Source of the DNA: Euzebya rosea
GTDB lineage: Bacteria > Actinomycetota > Nitriliruptoria > Euzebyales > Euzebyaceae
Length of the DNA: 64,000 nt
Direction: 5' to 3'
Assembly (NCBI RefSeq): GCF_003073135.1
Contig: NZ_PGDQ01000011.1
Location: 124,001 to 188,000 of the forward strand
The position numbers and the translations under genes are program-made. Of this stretch, positions 60,183 through 64,000 are shown piece after piece; positions within the stretch are counted from its first letter, which is position 1; each line of letters starts with the position of its first letter. The notes below the pieces were generated by a model. The model saw nothing but the letters and a program-made list of their open reading frames with translations. It did not search any database and was not told where the DNA came from.

Positions 60183-63100
60183 CTACGAGGCCTCGGTGAC
60201 CTCCACGTCGGCCACGGCCAGCTGCTCGCTGCCGTTGGGGTAGACCAGCTTGACCTTCACGAGGCAGGTACCGGTCGGGTGGTCCCCGGGCACGTCGACG
60301 CTGATCGTCGTCGACCCCGACACCGCGCCGCCGTCCGTCACGAGCGCCTGCTGGCCGTCACAGTCCAGCAGCGTCTCGTACCCGGTGGCGCTGTAGGTGC
60401 CGGACAGCTCGAACGGGATGGTCCCGCCCTGCGGGTAGCTGCCGTCGGGCTCGACCACGTCGGCCAGGTCGGGCAGGCCCAGCAGCGACCGGCTCTCGGT
60501 GCACCGCTCCGGCGCGATGCCGCAGACCAGCACGTACCCGTCGACCATGTCCTCGTCGACGGCGAACGACGTCGGCGGGTCCAGGAACGCCTGGGTCTGC
60601 GGGACCAGCTGATCCTCGACCCCAAGCACCACGGGTGCCCCGTGGATGGCGGAGTGGCCGGCACCGGCGAACCCGGCTGCCCATGCGTTCGGGGCGGTGC
60701 CGTCGAGCACCATCACCCGTTCGGCGTCGCGCTCGTCGACGTAGCCACGCTGCTCGGCGATCTCCAGGGCCGTGTCGAACCGGCTGCCACCCGCGACGCG
60801 GATGACCTCGATGCCCAGCGCACGGACGGCGTCCAGCACCGTCTCGTTGATGGCGGCCTCACCACCGACGACGTAGAGGGTCTCGATCGTCGACTGCTGC
60901 ATGTAGGTCATGGTCGAGGTGGACAGCACCTCGGTCTGGGTGAACAGCAGCGGCCAGCCCTCGTCGGCTGCCCATGCGCCGGCGGCGAGGGAGTCGGCGA
61001 AGGCCTGGGTGTCGTCGCCGCCCGCGGCCGGGAAGGCACGGGCCAGGATGCCGGTGGTCGCCGAGGGGTACTCCAGCCGGGCGGCCTCGATGGCGGTCTC
61101 CAGCCGGGACGGACCCGCGTAGCGGACGACCGTGTAGCCGGCCGCGGTCAGGGCGTCCTCGACGGACTGGTCGATCGCGGCGGTGCCGCCGAGGATGCCG
61201 ACCTCGGTCACGCCCAGCCGCTGGAGCTCGGCCAGCACCGACGGGTACAGCTCGTCGGTCGCGGTCAGCAGCAGCGGGCGGCCGTCTGCGACGGTGTTGC
61301 CCTGCAGCGCACCGGAGGCCAGCGCGTCGGCGAACCCGGCGTCGGTGGCCAGCAGCGCACGCCGTCCGCCGTCCTGGGCGAAGGTCGACGGTGGCGCGTC
61401 GGGGAAGGTGGCCTGGCTGAACCGCAGGGCCACGTCGGCGTTGGCGTTGTTGGACGGGCCGCCCTCGACGACCACGCGCAGGGTGTCGTTGACGCCGTCG
61501 CGCAGATCGGCGATGTCGATGGGTTCGCCGTCGTCGTCGAGGATCGTGCCGATGGCAGTGTCACCGTCGACCGCGATGGTCGCGCCCATGGGGTTGGAGA
61601 GGGTGAGGGCGAACGTCTCGTCGGGTTCGACGATCGTGTCGCCGTGGACGGTGACCTCGACGGTCGTGGTCGTCGTGCCGGCCATGACGGTCGCCGTGCC
61701 GGATGCGGTCAGGTAGTCCACGCCCTCCAGCGGCTGGCCGCCACCGGTGGCGTGCCCCTCACCCGTGTCGGTGTCGGCGGTCGCCCAGTCGACGGTGACG
61801 TCGCTGGGGACCATGACGTCCTGGGTGATGGTGAACGTGAACGTGGTCGCGCCCTCGTTCCCCTCCGCCATCTCGACGTCGTCGATGGTCAGCTCGGGCA
61901 CGATGGCCTGGACCTCGGGGACGATGGCGACGATGTCGCTCTCGCCGTTGGTGTCGGCGGTCACGGTGCCGTTGGTGGCGTCGGTGGTCCACACGGCCCA
62001 GTCGCCGCCGGAGGCGATGACCGGCTGGCGCGAGGTGTCGTTGGCGGGAGTGACCCCGCCGGCGACGGTGGACAGGAGCGTCACGTCGGTGCCGTCGAAG
62101 GCCCAGATGTGCTGCTCGGGGGCGATGGCCGGGTCGACCAGGTCGGTTGCCTCGGAGCTGTAGATGACGTCACCGTTGGAGGCGATGCCGAGCCCGACGG
62201 CCAGGCCGGGTGCGCCGGAGTCCTCGTTGCCGCCGTCGGTGCCGGCGGCGTTGGGAGATCCCAGGACGATGTCGCCGGTGTCGACGGCGTATCGGACGAC
62301 GTCCCAGCTGGTACCGGTGGCCTTGGTCGGCCCGGTGGTGACGAGGTCGGTGGCGAGGGTCAGGAACGCCACGTAGTCGCCGGAGCCGGCGACGACGGCC
62401 TTGAAGGACTGCCCGTTGCCGGCGTTGCCGCCGGCGTTGGAGGAGATGCGCGTCCAGGTGGGCACCTGGCCGGGGGGCGCCTCGACGAGGATGACGTCCA
62501 GCCCGCCGTTGCCGTCGGTGCCGCCACCGATGTCGGTGGCCTCGGTCTCGAAGGAGATCCAGCGACCGTCGTCGGAGATCGTCGCGCGGGACGAGAAGCC
62601 GTTGCCGGTGCCGGTCAGCGCGTTGTTGAGCGACAGGTAGGTGGACAGGGACGGCAGGTTGCCGCCGTTGACGGCGTTGATCCGGTAGTAGCCGATGTCG
62701 GAGGCGTTGTTGGTGTCGCCCCCGGCGCCGATGTTGGTGGCCGACGTGGTGTAGACGACGAACTGGCCGTCACCCGAGAGGTCGGCGTTCTGCGAGTTGC
62801 CGTTGCCGGGCTCGACGTCGTTGGGGTTGATGGCGTTGGGACGCGAGACCAGCTCGTGGGTGTCGGCCATGCGGTCGTACCGGAAGACCTGGGAGTTCGC
62901 CGAGGCCTGCATGTTGGGGATCAGGTCGTCGCAGGCCGACTGGTAGGCCAGGGCGCTGCCGTCGCCCGCGAGGTCGACGCCCAGGGACAGGCCCTCGTCG
63001 CACGTCTGGCTCGGGTCGTCGTGGGCGTGGGAGACCAACGTCGTGGTGCCGTCGGCGATCGAGTACAGGTAGACGTCGCGTTCGTTGTTGGTGTCGGTGA

Positions 63101-63551
63101 CGCCGGCGACCAGGTTGGTGGCGAAGGTCGTGAAGGCCACGTAGCTCCCGTCGGCGGAGACGACCGGGGTACCCGAGGAGCCACCGCTCGCCGAGGTCAG
63201 CGGCGACCCGGCGGCGTGGCTGACCAGCGTGGTGGTGCCCATGACGGTGTCGCGCAGGTAGACGTCGCCGAGGTTGGCGCCGTTGCCGTCGACGAACCCG
63301 TCGACCAGGTCGGTGGCGCGGGAGGTGAAGGCGACCCAGCGGCCGCTGTCGGAGATCGATGCGGGACCGGTGGAGTCGTCGTCACCGGCGTCGTCACCGT
63401 CGGCGTTGACGCTGATGAGCTGGGTGGGGCCGGTCGGCACGGCGGCGGCGGGACCGGCTGCGGCGAGCAACGACGCGACGAGCGCCAGCAGGGCCAGCAC
63501 CACCGGGCCGGCGCCGAGTCGCGAGAGGCGGACAGGACTGAACAGGGGCAT
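60183..63551 (-). CDS. Large secreted protein: TolB/WD40-like propeller, Calx-beta and CWB2 repeats
   Basis: 1122 residues from ATG 63551 (AAGGAG six bases upstream). Signal peptide at 1-38. Residues 45-515 are repeats such as 'SISDSGRWVAFTSRATDLV', 'VSADGSYVAFTTFATNLV' and 'LSGDGQFVVYTTSATNI', a PD40/TolB-like beta-propeller. Residues 520-645 form a Calx-beta domain ('AEGNEGATTFTFTITQD', 'DETFALTLSNP', 'GTILDDD'). Residues 660-960 are CWB2 repeats ('VGILGGTAAIDQSVEDAL', 'YAGPSRLETAIEAARLEYP', 'YVVGGEAAINETVLDAV'), and a C-terminal beta region has four cysteines. A wall-bound surface protein, probably adhesive or structural. Confidence 0.9.
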   Translation of the reverse strand: MPLFSPVRLSRLGAGPVVLALLALVASLLAAAGPAAAVPTGPTQLISVNADGDDAGDDDSTGPASISDSGRWVAFTSRATDLVDGFVDGNGANLGDVYLRDTVMGTTTLVSHAAGSPLTSASGGSSGTPVVSADGSYVAFTTFATNLVAGVTDTNNERDVYLYSIADGTTTLVSHAHDDPSQTCDEGLSLGVDLAGDGSALAYQSACDDLIPNMQASANSQVFRYDRMADTHELVSRPNAINPNDVEPGNGNSQNADLSGDGQFVVYTTSATNIGAGGDTNNASDIGYYRINAVNGGNLPSLSTYLSLNNALTGTGNGFSSRATISDDGRWISFETEATDIGGGTDGNGGLDVILVEAPPGQVPTWTRISSNAGGNAGNGQSFKAVVAGSGDYVAFLTLATDLVTTGPTKATGTSWDVVRYAVDTGDIVLGSPNAAGTDGGNEDSGAPGLAVGLGIASNGDVIYSSEATDLVDPAIAPEQHIWAFDGTDVTLLSTVAGGVTPANDTSRQPVIASGGDWAVWTTDATNGTVTADTNGESDIVAIVPEVQAIVPELTIDDVEMAEGNEGATTFTFTITQDVMVPSDVTVDWATADTDTGEGHATGGGQPLEGVDYLTASGTATVMAGTTTTTVEVTVHGDTIVEPDETFALTLSNPMGATIAVDGDTAIGTILDDDGEPIDIADLRDGVNDTLRVVVEGGPSNNANADVALRFSQATFPDAPPSTFAQDGGRRALLATDAGFADALASGALQGNTVADGRPLLLTATDELYPSVLAELQRLGVTEVGILGGTAAIDQSVEDALTAAGYTVVRYAGPSRLETAIEAARLEYPSATTGILARAFPAAGGDDTQAFADSLAAGAWAADEGWPLLFTQTEVLSTSTMTYMQQSTIETLYVVGGEAAINETVLDAVRALGIEVIRVAGGSRFDTALEIAEQRGYVDERDAERVMVLDGTAPNAWAAGFAGAGHSAIHGAPVVLGVEDQLVPQTQAFLDPPTSFAVDEDMVDGYVLVCGIAPERCTESRSLLGLPDLADVVEPDGSYPQGGTIPFELSGTYSATGYETLLDCDGQQALVTDGGAVSGSTTISVDVPGDHPTGTCLVKVKLVYPNGSEQLAVADVEVTEAS

Positions 63552-63690
63552 GTCAACTCCTTGCCAGGGCGCGATCCCCTCATAGGCTCGCGCGGTACGG
63601 ACGGGCCTGAACCGGTCCGGACCGAGGAGTGTTTCATGGCTTGCGGTGACCCCGCGAGCCGTAATGGGTTCGTACGGGTGCGAAGGGGGC

Positions 63691-64000
63691 TCAACCGCTC
63701 GCGGTGGCTGGTGGGTCCCCTGGTTCCTCGTACTTGCCGATCAGGTAGTTGGCGATCCCGATGCCGATGTTCCACAGCAACAACACGGTGTTCCGTGCGA
63801 TGTTGACGCCGGCTGCCAGGGTCGAGACGAGGGCCTCCTCGGCAGCCACGCGGGGGCTGGTCCCCTGGATGACCAGCACCAGCATGTTCACGGCGAAGAT
63901 CACGATGACCAGGACGAGGGCCACCACGAGGGCGATGCCGGCCGTGATCGCCGTGACATCAGCAAGGATGCCGACCAGGGCCCCGCCCAGGATGCCCGCG
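63691..64000 (-). CDS. Membrane protein, 5' end outside window
   Basis: The frame is open from the window edge to the stop at 63691, about 102 residues. Three hydrophobic segments are visible: 'ILGGALVGILADVTAITAGIA', 'VVALVLVIVIFAVNMLVLVI' and 'NTVLLLWNIGIGIANYLIG'. A polar tail follows. The family is not recognised. An internal GTG could mimic a start, but the coding pattern continues to the edge. Confidence 0.65.
   Translation of the reverse strand, partial: AGILGGALVGILADVTAITAGIALVVALVLVIVIFAVNMLVLVIQGTSPRVAAEEALVSTLAAGVNIARNTVLLLWNIGIGIANYLIGKYEEPGDPPATASG

Noticed and set aside
60108-63806. A very long plus-strand open frame (about 1230 codons)
   Set aside because: It is antisense to the Calx-beta/CWB2 gene, with low-complexity Gly/Val/Arg/Asp content, which is what G/C-rich genes produce on the opposite strand. 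The minus-strand product has a signal peptide and clear domains.
63636-63806. A 56-codon plus-strand frame with a good GAGGAG site
   Set aside because: Most of it lies antisense to the partial membrane gene, and the sequence is Arg/Cys/Ser-rich without any motif.

Overview
The window is visibly G+C-rich with strongly G/C-ending codons, and it carries families typical of actinobacteria: DUF222-HNH endonuclease, FAAL ligase, WhiG/FliA-type sigma factor, LLM flavin oxidoreductase, Uma2 and DUF4287 proteins. It also holds three secreted proteins with cell-wall-binding repeat 2 (CWB2) modules. I infer a deep-branching high-GC actinobacterium, most like the Nitriliruptoria (Euzebya and relatives); that placement is inference, not demonstrated. 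No rRNA, tRNA, CRISPR array, IS element or replication origin was recognised. The two ends cut through genes (a VOC protein at the left, a membrane protein at the right).

Layout. 0-5 kb: VOC protein, a small unknown protein (copy A), a RecB-like nuclease, a SnoaL protein and a coupled FAD-oxidoreductase/SDR pair. 5-14 kb: two coupled GNAT acetyltransferases, an HtrA protease, an alkyltransferase-like DNA-repair protein with a small partner, a CBS-pair protein, a DUF222-HNH gene split by a frame change, and indoleamine 2,3-dioxygenase. 14-20 kb: an Lgt-like/TlpA fusion, then a three-gene operon with 4-base overlaps (N-acyl-amino-acid-synthase-like GNAT with cNMP domain, cNMP-patatin lipase, cytochrome P450), then copy B of the small unknown protein. 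20-28 kb: SnoaL tandem, LuxR regulator, flavin monooxygenase, YCII protein, a MerB-like lyase with an in-frame TGA at the catalytic cysteine position, a LuxR remnant, an AhpD-like protein and a PhoX-like phosphatase. 28-42 kb: sigma factor, DUF6351 secreted protein, and an apparently foreign stretch with a NERD protein and a 1346-residue HIT-PLD-helicase-S24-DUF3427 protein; a second NERD copy lies about 8 kb away. 42-64 kb: MFS transporter, small secreted proteins, LLM oxidoreductase, Uma2, an ACP-FAAL-PlsC fusion, secreted M28 peptidase, PHP-hydrolase and gamma-glutamyltransferase-CWB2 proteins, the pta-ackA acetate operon, a MazEF-type toxin-antitoxin pair, and a Calx-beta/CWB2 surface protein.

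Themes. Much of the right half is surface and export biology: CWB2-anchored enzymes, secreted hydrolases and lipid-head chemistry. Two loci look like self-contained lipid/acyl machines (15.1-19.3 kb and 46.3-49.1 kb). The most unusual observation is the candidate selenocysteine MerB-like gene at 24411-25085: the TGA sits where MerB has its second catalytic cysteine, coding continues in the same frame, and a stem-loop with a GGTC loop follows at the spacing expected of a bacterial SECIS. The second candidate for new biology is the large HIT/PLD/helicase protein, probably a one-gene defence system, beside a NERD protein.
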